Assembly: GCA_945787595.1 (NCBI GenBank)
Contig: CALZJV010000051.1
Location: forward strand, 1 to 34,187
Reading direction: 5' to 3'
From: an uncultured Desulfobacterales bacterium
Lineage (GTDB): Bacteria > Desulfobacterota > Desulfobacteria > Desulfobacterales > JAFDCJ01
DNA: 34,187 nt
A program made the position numbers and the translations under genes. This document shows positions 19,486-26,115 of this stretch, piece after piece (within the stretch, counting starts at the first letter, position 1; every line of letters starts with the position of its first letter). Below the pieces are notes generated by a model. That model saw only the letters and a list, made by a program, of their open reading frames with translations, was not told the origin of the DNA and made no database searches.

Positions 19486-20991
19486 ATGCGAGATCCAATC
19501 GTTATCAAGCTCGAAAATATTACCCTGCGAGTAAGGGATACCCTTTTATTACCCAATACCAACTGGCAAATTGATAAAGGTCAGCACTGGGCAATATTGG
19601 GACCCAATGGCGCCGGCAAGACATCTCTGGTCAAGGCTTTGACCGGTGAAGTTCCGGTTGTGCGGGGAACGATCTATTCTCCCCATGAATTAACTCAGAC
19701 GAGCCGCGCAGGTTATGTATCCTTTGAACAGCATCAGCGCCTGATTGAACGCGAAGAAAGACGCGATGAGTCCCGTTATTTCAGCGGCGATTTAAACCGT
19801 ATCACCACGGTCTATGAAATACTGCTTGAAAGCTGTGCATCGCCTGGCAATAGCCCTATTGATGTTGAGCAGATGGCTGCCGAACTGAAGATACAGCACT
19901 TGCTTGAGAGGGAAATCAGGGTTTTGTCTACAGGTGAAATGAGAAAAGTCCAGATCGCCCGTATATTGATCAACTCTCCGGATATCCTGATCCTGGATGA
20001 GCCTTTCGACGGCCTTGATCAATCTTCCCGCATCGATCTGGCACAAATCATCGATGGCCTCATAGATGACAGCCGAACCGTAATACTCGTCACCCACCGC
20101 CAAAGAGAAATCCTGCCAAATATCTCCCATGTGCTGGCCCTGCGAGATGGAGAAATAATTTTTAAGGGCAAACGCGAGGACATCCTGATGCCATCCCGGA
20201 TGGAACGTTTGTACCCATCTACTTTCAGCCCTTTTTTTGCCATTCCGACCAAAGAAGAGGGCCACAAAAGACACATCACCGCAGCATTTCCCGTGATTCT
20301 GGTTTCCATGAAAAATGTTACGATAAAATATGAAGATACGACGATCCTGGACAATATCAGCTGGACCATGAGGACCGGTGAAAACTGGGTTATTCTGGGA
20401 CCGAATGGTTGTGGTAAAACAACCCTGCTGAATCTGATCACCGGGGACAATCCCCAGGCATACGCCAACGAAATATACTTGTTCGGCAAACGTCGTGGTA
20501 CCGGCGAGAGCATCTGGGATATCAAAAGACGGACCGGCGTAATTTCCTCAGAATTACAAATACGCTACCGCAAGCCGATAACAGCGTTTGAAGTGGTTCT
20601 TTCCGGTTTTTTTGACAGCGTGGGCCTCTATCGAGATTATACCGCCGAACAGAAAGAAACGGCTGAACAATGGATGGAAGTTTTGGGAATTGCCGACAAG
20701 TCGGATCGTGTCTTTAATCAACTCTCTTACGGAGAGCAGCGCATGCAGCTGCTGGCGCGCTCAATGGTAAAGATACCGCAGATTTTAATTCTGGACGAGC
20801 CCTGCCAGGGGCTTGACCGCAACAATCGACAGCGGATTCTAGATGCGATTGAGGTTGTCGGGCAACAAAGCAAAACGAGTATTATCTATGTAACCCATTA
20901 CCCCCATGAGATTCCCACCTGTATGACCCACATGCTGCAGTTCGAAAAAGCACAGACAGGAGGATACCAGCCGAGGTCCCGGCGGTTGTAA
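19486..20991 (+). CDS. modF: ModF-like ATPase with two fused ABC domains
   Basis: A soluble protein with two ABC ATPase domains in one chain and no membrane segment. Domain 1 has Walker A GPNGAGKTS, signature LSTGEMRK and Walker B ILILDEPFDGLD. Domain 2 has GPNGCGKTT, LSYGEQRM and ILILDEPCQGLD. The stretch LFGKRRGTGESIWDIKRR is nearly the same as in E. coli ModF. ModF is linked to molybdate uptake operons but its role is unclear; no mod genes are visible here. I favour the ATG at 19486, where domain similarity begins; an in-frame GTG at 19441 would add 15 residues. Neither has a good ribosome-binding site. Confidence 0.88.
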   Translation: MRDPIVIKLENITLRVRDTLLLPNTNWQIDKGQHWAILGPNGAGKTSLVKALTGEVPVVRGTIYSPHELTQTSRAGYVSFEQHQRLIEREERRDESRYFSGDLNRITTVYEILLESCASPGNSPIDVEQMAAELKIQHLLEREIRVLSTGEMRKVQIARILINSPDILILDEPFDGLDQSSRIDLAQIIDGLIDDSRTVILVTHRQREILPNISHVLALRDGEIIFKGKREDILMPSRMERLYPSTFSPFFAIPTKEEGHKRHITAAFPVILVSMKNVTIKYEDTTILDNISWTMRTGENWVILGPNGCGKTTLLNLITGDNPQAYANEIYLFGKRRGTGESIWDIKRRTGVISSELQIRYRKPITAFEVVLSGFFDSVGLYRDYTAEQKETAEQWMEVLGIADKSDRVFNQLSYGEQRMQLLARSMVKIPQILILDEPCQGLDRNNRQRILDAIEVVGQQSKTSIIYVTHYPHEIPTCMTHMLQFEKAQTGGYQPRSRRL

Positions 20992-20995
20992 TCGT

Positions 20996-21226
20996 CTAAT
21001 TATTGGAAATGTCTGACAGTGGCCAGTGAAAGATTGCCACCGGCGGATACTTCACAACCGGATCGTGCAGCGGGACAATGAAAGGATCGGATGCGCTGTG
21101 AAATCTTCCAAGCTGGATAGATTCCTTTGTCTTTTCACGGATGTGAATGCGGGGGAAGGCACCGCCGCCTGTCGGAGATACACGGATAGTGCGAATAGGA
21201 TAACCCTGATGTAACGTCAGAGTCAA
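20996..21226 (-). CDS. Doubtful 76-residue open frame
   Basis: The minus-strand frame opens at a TTG (21226) and reads a proline-rich peptide ending HWPLSDISNN. I recognise no family and see no ribosome-binding site. It could be the tail of a lost gene, since the surrounding 21-22.4 kb segment is full of gene debris, or it could be chance. It fills most of the 302-bp gap after modF. Confidence 0.2.
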   Translation of the reverse strand: MTLTLHQGYPIRTIRVSPTGGGAFPRIHIREKTKESIQLGRFHSASDPFIVPLHDPVVKYPPVAIFHWPLSDISNN

Positions 21227-21280
21227 AAATGATGCCGAAGGAAAAAGTTTTATCCGGTTTAGTCTGGTCTAACCGAATTT

Positions 21281-21305
21281 AAATTTGAAACTCTCAATTC
21301 AGGTT
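21281..21305. repeat. REP-like unit, copy overlapping the 3' end of the GGDEF gene
   Basis: ATTTGAAACTCTCAATTCAG matches ATTTGAAACGCTCAATTTAG at 31664-31683 with two mismatches. The last codons and stop of the GGDEF gene lie inside it. Confidence 0.65.
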
Positions 21306-22043
21306 AAGATAGTTCGCGTCTATATTTACGGCATCCAACTCTGTTGCCACACAGTTTCTACCAGTGTCCTTAGCAAGGTAGAGTGCTTGGTCGCAACGAT
21401 TGATAAAGTCCTCTAACGGTTCGCCCGATCGGTAGCAAGCAGCACCTATCGAAACGGTTATCCCTCCCAGTTTCTCTGATGTCGCCGTTGATTTCAGCTT
21501 TGCTTTCGCAAAAAATGCCCTTATATTTTCAGCTAAGGTCTTTGCGCCCGGAAGAGAAGTTCGAGGAAGTATTACGGCAAATTCCTCCCCGCCAAAGCGT
21601 GCTAAAAAATCCCTGCCTTTAACCATCTCCTTTAATTTTTTCGTTAGAAATTTCAGCACTTCATCACCAACCATATGACCATGGATATCATTAAAATTCT
21701 TGAAATGGTCTATGTCGATCAGCAGTAAGCACAAATCACTACCGTCAGAATTGGCTTCGCTCGTGGTAGTCGCCAGTGCTTCGTCAAAAGCTTTCCGGTT
21801 GGCCACACTGGTCAAAAAATCAACCGAAGCCTCGATCTTTGCCCGTTCAAATTCCTGCTCAAGGGTCTCTAACTCTTCCGTCGTCTCCATCAATTTTTTC
21901 TTTATTGCTTTGCCAAATCTTCCGATCTTTTTCGTCTCGACGATGATTTCATTAACAACTTTTCTTATACTATGGATGGACACATTCCCTGACAATTTGT
22001 CGACAGACTTTGTAACGACAGCCTCTTTCGGCGCTGGAGTCAA
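21294..22043 (-). CDS. GGDEF diguanylate cyclase, probably 5'-truncated
   Basis: The visible product (249 residues) has a coiled-coil lead (about 25-70, IVETKKIGRFGKAIKKKLME) and a full GGDEF domain: DFLTSVANRKAFDEAL, then IDIDHFKNFND, then active-site GGEEF in ARFGGEEFAVILPR. It should make cyclic-di-GMP. The only start is a TTG at 22043 without a ribosome-binding site. Upstream the same frame reads ITRHLGEIFKLPV to a TAG at 22083-22085. A different frame between about 22160 and 22070 encodes a gene-like peptide that would join smoothly after a one-base shift. The gene thus appears frameshifted and cut off at the repeat end at 22162-22202. Expression is doubtful. Confidence 0.8.
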   Translation of the reverse strand: MTPAPKEAVVTKSVDKLSGNVSIHSIRKVVNEIIVETKKIGRFGKAIKKKLMETTEELETLEQEFERAKIEASVDFLTSVANRKAFDEALATTTSEANSDGSDLCLLLIDIDHFKNFNDIHGHMVGDEVLKFLTKKLKEMVKGRDFLARFGGEEFAVILPRTSLPGAKTLAENIRAFFAKAKLKSTATSEKLGGITVSIGAACYRSGEPLEDFINRCDQALYLAKDTGRNCVATELDAVNIDANYLNLN

Positions 22044-22161
22044 TACGGGCAGTTTGAAAATCTCCCCAAGATGCCTTGTGATCTATGCGCCAATTCTTTA
22101 TTTATCAGGGCTGAAGGGTCGAAAATAAATTCTTGCGCTCGGTTGCTCGAACAATTAAACG
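22044..22161 (-). pseudogene. Frameshifted 5' remnant of the GGDEF gene
   Basis: One minus-strand frame reads SSNRAQEFIFDPSALINKEL then AHRSQGI, while the GGDEF frame picks up LGEIFKLPVLTPAPK. The two are joined by a one-base shift near 22070, which gives a plausible continuous protein. At the upstream side coding sequence ends at the 41-bp repeat. The missing N-terminus is not elsewhere in the window. Confidence 0.5.
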
Positions 22162-22202
22162 CTTAGGGTTCACGAAGAAATAAATTCACAATTTTGGGGG
22201 TT
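22162..22202. repeat. 41-bp repeat, solitary end of the palindromic element at 25956
   Basis: Identical over 41 bases to 25956-25996, beginning CTTAGGGTTCACGAAG and ending in a run of G. There it is the left terminal arm of a complete palindromic element; here only this arm is left, with GGDEF debris on one side and symporter debris on the other. Confidence 0.85.
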
Positions 22203-22421
22203 ACCGTTTACGGAATTAGCCTGGTATTAATGGTTTGCCTGGACCTGCCCTTCTGGGCGGCCGTGGTGCTGCTGGGCGGGATCACGGTTTTATACGATGT
22301 GCTCGGCGGTATGCGGGCGGTGATCTGGTCGGATGTTATCCAGTTGGTGGTGCTTTTTGGGGCCATTCTGGTGGCGGTTGCAATCGCCGTTCACCTTTCA
22401 TCCATGCGCCGGGAGCAGTGA
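22203..22421 (+). pseudogene. Internal fragment of a sodium:solute symporter (SSS family)
   Basis: The frame reads VTVYGISLVLMVCLDLPFWA, then VVLLGGITVLYDVLGGMRAV and IWSDVIQLVVLFGAILVAVA. The segment YDVLGGMRAVIWSDVIQ is the conserved '.. GG..AV.WtDv.Q' helix boundary of SSS transporters. Only about 65 of the usual roughly 500 residues are present; both ends are missing. It starts exactly at the 41-bp repeat and its 3' end overlaps the stop of the M23 gene. No start or ribosome-binding site exists, so it is debris from a rearrangement. Confidence 0.75.
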
Positions 22422-23324
22422 CGACATTACTTCGATCAGCTGCATGGGGTTTACAGCAACCCCGTTGACCTTCACTCCCCAGTGAAGATGGGGTCCGCTG
22501 ACTCTGCCGGTGGCTCCGGTCAGCCCGAGACGTTGTCCTTTTTCAATGTGCTGGCCGGCAGATACGTCGATTCTGCTCAGATGGGCATATATTGTAAAGA
22601 TCCCGGTGCCATGGTCGATGACAACGGCGTTGCCGGAATAAAAGAGATTTTCGGCTAATTTGACGACACCAGAATTGGCAGCGAATACAGGGTTTGCGGT
22701 GCGGGCGCGAAAATCAACGCCATTGTGAAAGCTTTTCAACTGCCCGTTAAACACTCGCTTATTGCCAAAAGGGCTGGTAATGTCGCTGGTCATAGGCAAC
22801 TGGAAGTCGCCTTTCCACAAACGTTCAATACTGCCGCCGGCATAGATGCGTTTGATCTTACGTGCTTCTTTCTGAGCCCGCTCTATGCTTTTTTTATTCG
22901 GATTTACCCGGGAGGAATCCACCTTCAGTTCATCGGTTTTGTATTTCCCGGCGACAATCCTAAACGGTATCTTCCTGCTCTGATCGCCCGCTGCGTTTGC
23001 CCATGCCAGCACCAGCGCCGTCGGCCCCGGTGCTGTGCGAAAGGGTATTGGGATCAACCCGAAATGGTTGCCCGCCGGTGTGCCCGGATGGGGATAAACC
23101 GGATATTCGCGTTGCTGAAATGTGAGTCGCAGGTCTCTGACCGGTGGACCCAACTTGCGAGTTTCGATTTGCAGCAACAGCAAGCTACCGTTGATGGCTT
23201 CCTGAGAAGAAAGAGTAATCCCTGCCATACCGGTTTGCGCCGCACTGGCCGGCGTGGGCAGACAGCAGAAGAATATTAGAACCGTTACCACCAGCCTTGT
23301 ACTTGTTTTGAGAAAAAATTTCAT
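22398..23324 (-). CDS. M23 family metallopeptidase, secreted
   Basis: A 308-residue periplasmic or cell-wall peptidoglycan endopeptidase of the LytM type. The N-terminus is a signal peptide (hydrophobic VVTVLIFFCCLPTPASA, cleavage near residue 28). A beta-rich middle region (30-170) precedes the M23 domain (about 180-300). Zinc and catalytic motifs are HNGVDF (HxxxD) and GPHLHWGV (HxH), with the YAHLSR strand between, so it should be active. The last codons overlap the symporter fragment on the other strand, but the protein ends with a normal M23 terminus (NGVAVNPMQLI) and does not look truncated. No partner gene is adjacent. Confidence 0.92.
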   Translation of the reverse strand: MKFFLKTSTRLVVTVLIFFCCLPTPASAAQTGMAGITLSSQEAINGSLLLLQIETRKLGPPVRDLRLTFQQREYPVYPHPGTPAGNHFGLIPIPFRTAPGPTALVLAWANAAGDQSRKIPFRIVAGKYKTDELKVDSSRVNPNKKSIERAQKEARKIKRIYAGGSIERLWKGDFQLPMTSDITSPFGNKRVFNGQLKSFHNGVDFRARTANPVFAANSGVVKLAENLFYSGNAVVIDHGTGIFTIYAHLSRIDVSAGQHIEKGQRLGLTGATGRVSGPHLHWGVKVNGVAVNPMQLIEVMSSLLPAHG

Positions 23325-23376
23325 TATATAGGTATCATCAGACTATCCGGGCGTATATCCCAGGCAGATATTAATT

Positions 23377-23404
23377 GCAGGTGCGGCCACCCGGCCGCAC
23401 CTGC
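23377..23404. other. Perfect 12-bp GC-rich hairpin
   Basis: GCAGGTGCGGCC (23377-23388) is exactly inverted at 23393-23404 around the loop ACCC. Neither side has a T-run, so it is not a canonical terminator. It lies between the carboxyltransferase stop and the M23 start and may stabilise a 3' end or attenuate read-through. Confidence 0.5.
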
Positions 23405-23559
23405 GTTCATTACTTTAGGCGCTTAGGGACCTTTTTCTGACAACATGTTATGGAAACGTAAGGTTTCAGGTGTCAGTGTTCGGGTTTCAGTAATTAAGTT
23501 GACGGAGCAAAGCGACATCCACAAATATTCATTAGTCAATAGTCAATTTCAGTTTCAGT

Positions 23560-25200
23560 TTAGCCCTTGATAATCCTGGGCAGCATCATCTGATGCTGGG
23601 GGCAGATGGATTTGGGGTTTTGATAGGCGGCGCCGGCAAAGGCGACCAGGTAATTTCGAATATCGGTCATTTTGGCGACTTCATCCACCAGACCGTGCTG
23701 GGCGCAATAGGTGGGCCTGGAGTAATCATGATATTCCTTAACCAGTTTGTTCATTTCCTCTATGACCGGCTCAAGGGGTCTTCCGGCATCTTTTTCCTTT
23801 ACCAGCCTGCGGGAAAAACTTGCCGCGGCCGCCGTTTCGCCGTGCATCACATAGATCTCGGTGGCGGCCGTTCCCAAAGTGAAGGCATTGTGCCGGTTGG
23901 CGGTGGGACCGCCCATGAGGTAGTGGGCAGCTGCCGTTCCCTTTCGCAGCACTACCAGCATCATGGGAACGTCGGTCTGCTGAATGGAATAAATCAATGA
24001 TTGGCCCAAGCCCAGCAGTTCCGCTTTTTCGGCGATATCACCGACATCGATGCCGCTGGTGTCCTGAAACCAGATAACCGGCACCCTGTCACGGCCGCAG
24101 TGGGTGACGAATTCGTTCATTTTGATCACCACCAGAAAACCGTCTATTTTAACCAGGCCGGTATATATCTCGGGACCATAATCCGGGCGATATTCCATGT
24201 GTTCGCTGCCGTCCACCAGACGTGCCAGAATTTCATCAAAATTGTACATCTGCTTCTGGTTGAAAGGAAGCAGACGGTAAAGATCTTCGGCTGATAAACG
24301 CGGCTCTTTGGGTTCGGCCACCCGGAAAAATTTGGGTTTATAGGCCGGCATATCCTGCATGTATTCTTTGAGGCCATCGAGCACCTCTTCTTCGGTTTCA
24401 TAAACATACCTGAAAAATCCGGTCTCGTCATAATGAATTTTAGCGGTTCCCGGGGGTTCGACTTTAAATTGCTTGGCAGCCGCAATCAACTGTTCCGCAC
24501 CTTCCAGGTCAAAGTAGCCTTTGGGGGACATTCCGCTTAAAATCCCGCCGCCGCCCACGGCGATATTGCAGTCCTTGTGGGCAAAAAGGATGGTGGGGCT
24601 GATGCCCTGATAACCGCCGCCGGCCGGATTGGTGCCGTAAATTCCGGCGAGTACCGGAATCCCTTCCTGGTTGAGCTCCGCATGTCTAAAAAAAGTGGTA
24701 CCCGATCCCCGGCGGTCGGCATAAAATTTTTCCTGCTCGGTCAATTTAACGCCGCTGCAGTTGACCAGCCATACCAGCGGGATGTTCAGCCGTGTGGCCA
24801 GATCCGTGCATCTCAAAACATTTTCAGACTGTCCCGGAAGCCAGGCACCGGCAAAAACTTTGTTGTCGAAACCGATGATCACCGCCCATTTTCCCGAAAT
24901 TTTACCCAGCCCGTCCATCACGTTGGTCGTACCCTCGACATTGTCCTTGGGGTTGTACAAGGTGTGCAGCGGAGTCCAGGTGCCTTCATCCACCAAGTAT
25001 TCCAAGCGCTGCCATACGGTGAGCTGCCCGCGGGCATTGATTTTTTCCGCCGGCATTCCGGCGTTTTTTACCTTTTGCACAGCTTCATCAACCTGGGCTT
25101 CCACCTCCTGCAGTTTGCCCACGTTTGCTTCCGTGCTTTTTATTTGTCCCGCTTTTAGCTCCTGCCCAAATTCCTGCATTTTTTCAAAATATGGTCTCAT
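23560..25200 (-). CDS. gcdA: Acyl-CoA carboxyltransferase, glutaconyl-CoA decarboxylase alpha subunit-like
   Basis: In the sodium-pumping glutaconyl-CoA decarboxylase, the alpha subunit moves CO2 from glutaconyl-CoA to biotin. This 546-residue protein carries two crotonase-like carboxyltransferase halves. Recognisable segments are NPKDNVEGTTNVMDGLGKI, NCSGVKLTEQEKFYADRRG, GTNPAGGGYQGISPTILFAH in the first half and VPVIWFQDTSGIDVGDIAEK, TAAAHYLMGGPTANRHNAF in the second. It is a little shorter than the Acidaminococcus protein but complete. A strong GGAGGAGG lies just before the ATG. A biotin carrier is divergently transcribed 380 bp away. No membrane beta subunit or biotin ligase is in the window, so substrate and energy coupling remain inferred. 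Confidence 0.85.
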   Translation of the reverse strand: MRPYFEKMQEFGQELKAGQIKSTEANVGKLQEVEAQVDEAVQKVKNAGMPAEKINARGQLTVWQRLEYLVDEGTWTPLHTLYNPKDNVEGTTNVMDGLGKISGKWAVIIGFDNKVFAGAWLPGQSENVLRCTDLATRLNIPLVWLVNCSGVKLTEQEKFYADRRGSGTTFFRHAELNQEGIPVLAGIYGTNPAGGGYQGISPTILFAHKDCNIAVGGGGILSGMSPKGYFDLEGAEQLIAAAKQFKVEPPGTAKIHYDETGFFRYVYETEEEVLDGLKEYMQDMPAYKPKFFRVAEPKEPRLSAEDLYRLLPFNQKQMYNFDEILARLVDGSEHMEYRPDYGPEIYTGLVKIDGFLVVIKMNEFVTHCGRDRVPVIWFQDTSGIDVGDIAEKAELLGLGQSLIYSIQQTDVPMMLVVLRKGTAAAHYLMGGPTANRHNAFTLGTAATEIYVMHGETAAAASFSRRLVKEKDAGRPLEPVIEEMNKLVKEYHDYSRPTYCAQHGLVDEVAKMTDIRNYLVAFAGAAYQNPKSICPQHQMMLPRIIKG

Positions 25201-25580
25201 GTTCCTCCTCCAAGATTATATATTTGCCGAATGTCTATAAACGTTTCCGAAATTCTATCTTCCAAATTCCAATGGGGCCTAGAAGCCCTGGAGTGTATCC
25301 TCAAGCCTTTCTCTGAGTCGATTTCCAGCGACGCAGATGATAAATTTCTCGAACCGGTTCGAAACAGTATTACATATATAAACATGGCCCTCACGTCAAG
25401 GATATAAGCTAGATTATTTGAAGGTAATTTCAGGAAAATTCAGCTGATTACAACGGAAATAATTGCCTTTGAGCTTGACATTCAATTCCCCTTCAAGTAT
25501 CAAAGCAGGTTATTGCGTTTGATATACTCTGCTATTTGCGTAGCCGAATCTATTCTTATATTAAAGGGAGGAAGGAAAGC
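25201..25580. other. Divergent regulatory region between gcdA and the biotin carrier gene
   Basis: 380 bp without an ORF I would accept. It carries the gcdA ribosome-binding site at its left edge and the predicted biotin-carrier promoter at 25475-25503. I saw no operator palindrome. Confidence 0.5.
25475..25503 (+). promoter_or_regulatory. Predicted sigma-70-type promoter of the biotin carrier gene
   Basis: A consensus TTGACA (25475-25480), a 17-bp spacer and TATCAA (25498-25503). It would give a leader of about 70 nt before the ATG at 25581. Confidence 0.4.
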
Positions 25581-25796
25581 ATGAGTAAAGAAGTCGTAGC
25601 GCCGATGCCGGGAACAATTATCAACATTCTGGTGAATGTGGGAGATGAGGTTCTAGAGTATCAGGAAGTGTTGATCCTTGAAGCGATGAAGATGGAAAAC
25701 GCCATTCCGTCAGCGGAGGCCGGAACCGTCAAAGAGATCAAAGTCAACGTTGATGACAAAGTCGCCACGAATCAGGTGTTGATGGTGCTCGAATAA
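25581..25796 (+). CDS. Stand-alone biotin carrier (biotinyl-domain) protein
   Basis: A 71-residue biotinyl domain and nothing else. The biotin attachment site is EAMKMEN with Lys37. The N-terminal strand KEVVAPMPGTIINILVNVGD is typical of GcdC and of acyl-CoA carboxylase carriers, which normally have a long Ala/Pro linker; here the linker and any partner-binding segment are gone. I chose the ATG at 25581, preceded by AGGAAGG; the frame is open 15 codons further up. It is divergent from the GcdA-like gene, so it probably carries carboxybiotin for that enzyme. It is followed by a good terminator. Confidence 0.9.
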   Translation: MSKEVVAPMPGTIINILVNVGDEVLEYQEVLILEAMKMENAIPSAEAGTVKEIKVNVDDKVATNQVLMVLE

Positions 25797-25836
25797 AATC
25801 ATCGACTGAACATAATCCACCGAATCAATTCAAACC

Positions 25837-25874
25837 AACAGGCCGATCTTAGGGATAAGATTGGTCTGTTTTTT
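25837..25874 (+). terminator. Intrinsic terminator after the biotin carrier gene
   Basis: AACAGGCCGATCTTA pairs with TAAGATTGGTCTGTT (two mismatched or wobble positions) around a 4-nt loop and runs into six T residues. It lies about 40 bp beyond the stop codon. Confidence 0.8.
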
Positions 25875-25955
25875 GATTTTGGGTCATTGGAATTCACAGT
25901 ATTATAATGCCTATTGCTTCATCACTATAATTCTCAATGATTGGCTGCAAATTTT

Positions 25956-26115
25956 CTTAGGGTTCACGAAGAAATAAATTCACAATTTTGGGGGTTGAGG
26001 CGCCCGGCTGGCAAGACGCGGAAGCACAGGAATATCGGGCATATTCCGAGCTTCCGCAACGCAGCCAGACGGGATGGATCGACGTCCAAAATGTGAAGTT
26101 ATTTTTGAGTGAGCC
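25956..26115. repeat. Complete 160-bp palindromic element
   Basis: The left arm (25956-25996) is identical to 22162-22202. The right arm (26086-26115) is an imperfect inverted copy: CCAAAATGTGAAGTTATTTT against CCAAAATTGTGAATTTATTT. The middle is itself palindromic: GCGGAAGCACAGGAATAT pairs with ATATTCCGAGCTTCCGC. The whole element would fold into one long hairpin. It has no ORF. The right end contains an in-frame stop (26110-26112) for the zinc-ribbon gene that starts immediately after it. Confidence 0.8.

Noticed and set aside
22725..23279. A 184-codon plus-strand frame opposite the M23 gene
   Set aside because: Antisense shadow; the minus strand encodes all M23 motifs and a signal peptide.
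23377..23404. The perfect hairpin as an intrinsic terminator for gcdA
   Set aside because: There is no T-run on either side and it lies about 155 bp past the stop; kept only as a hairpin of unknown role.
24577..25158. A 193-codon plus-strand frame opposite gcdA
   Set aside because: Antisense to a strongly conserved carboxyltransferase; no start signal and no recognisable domain.
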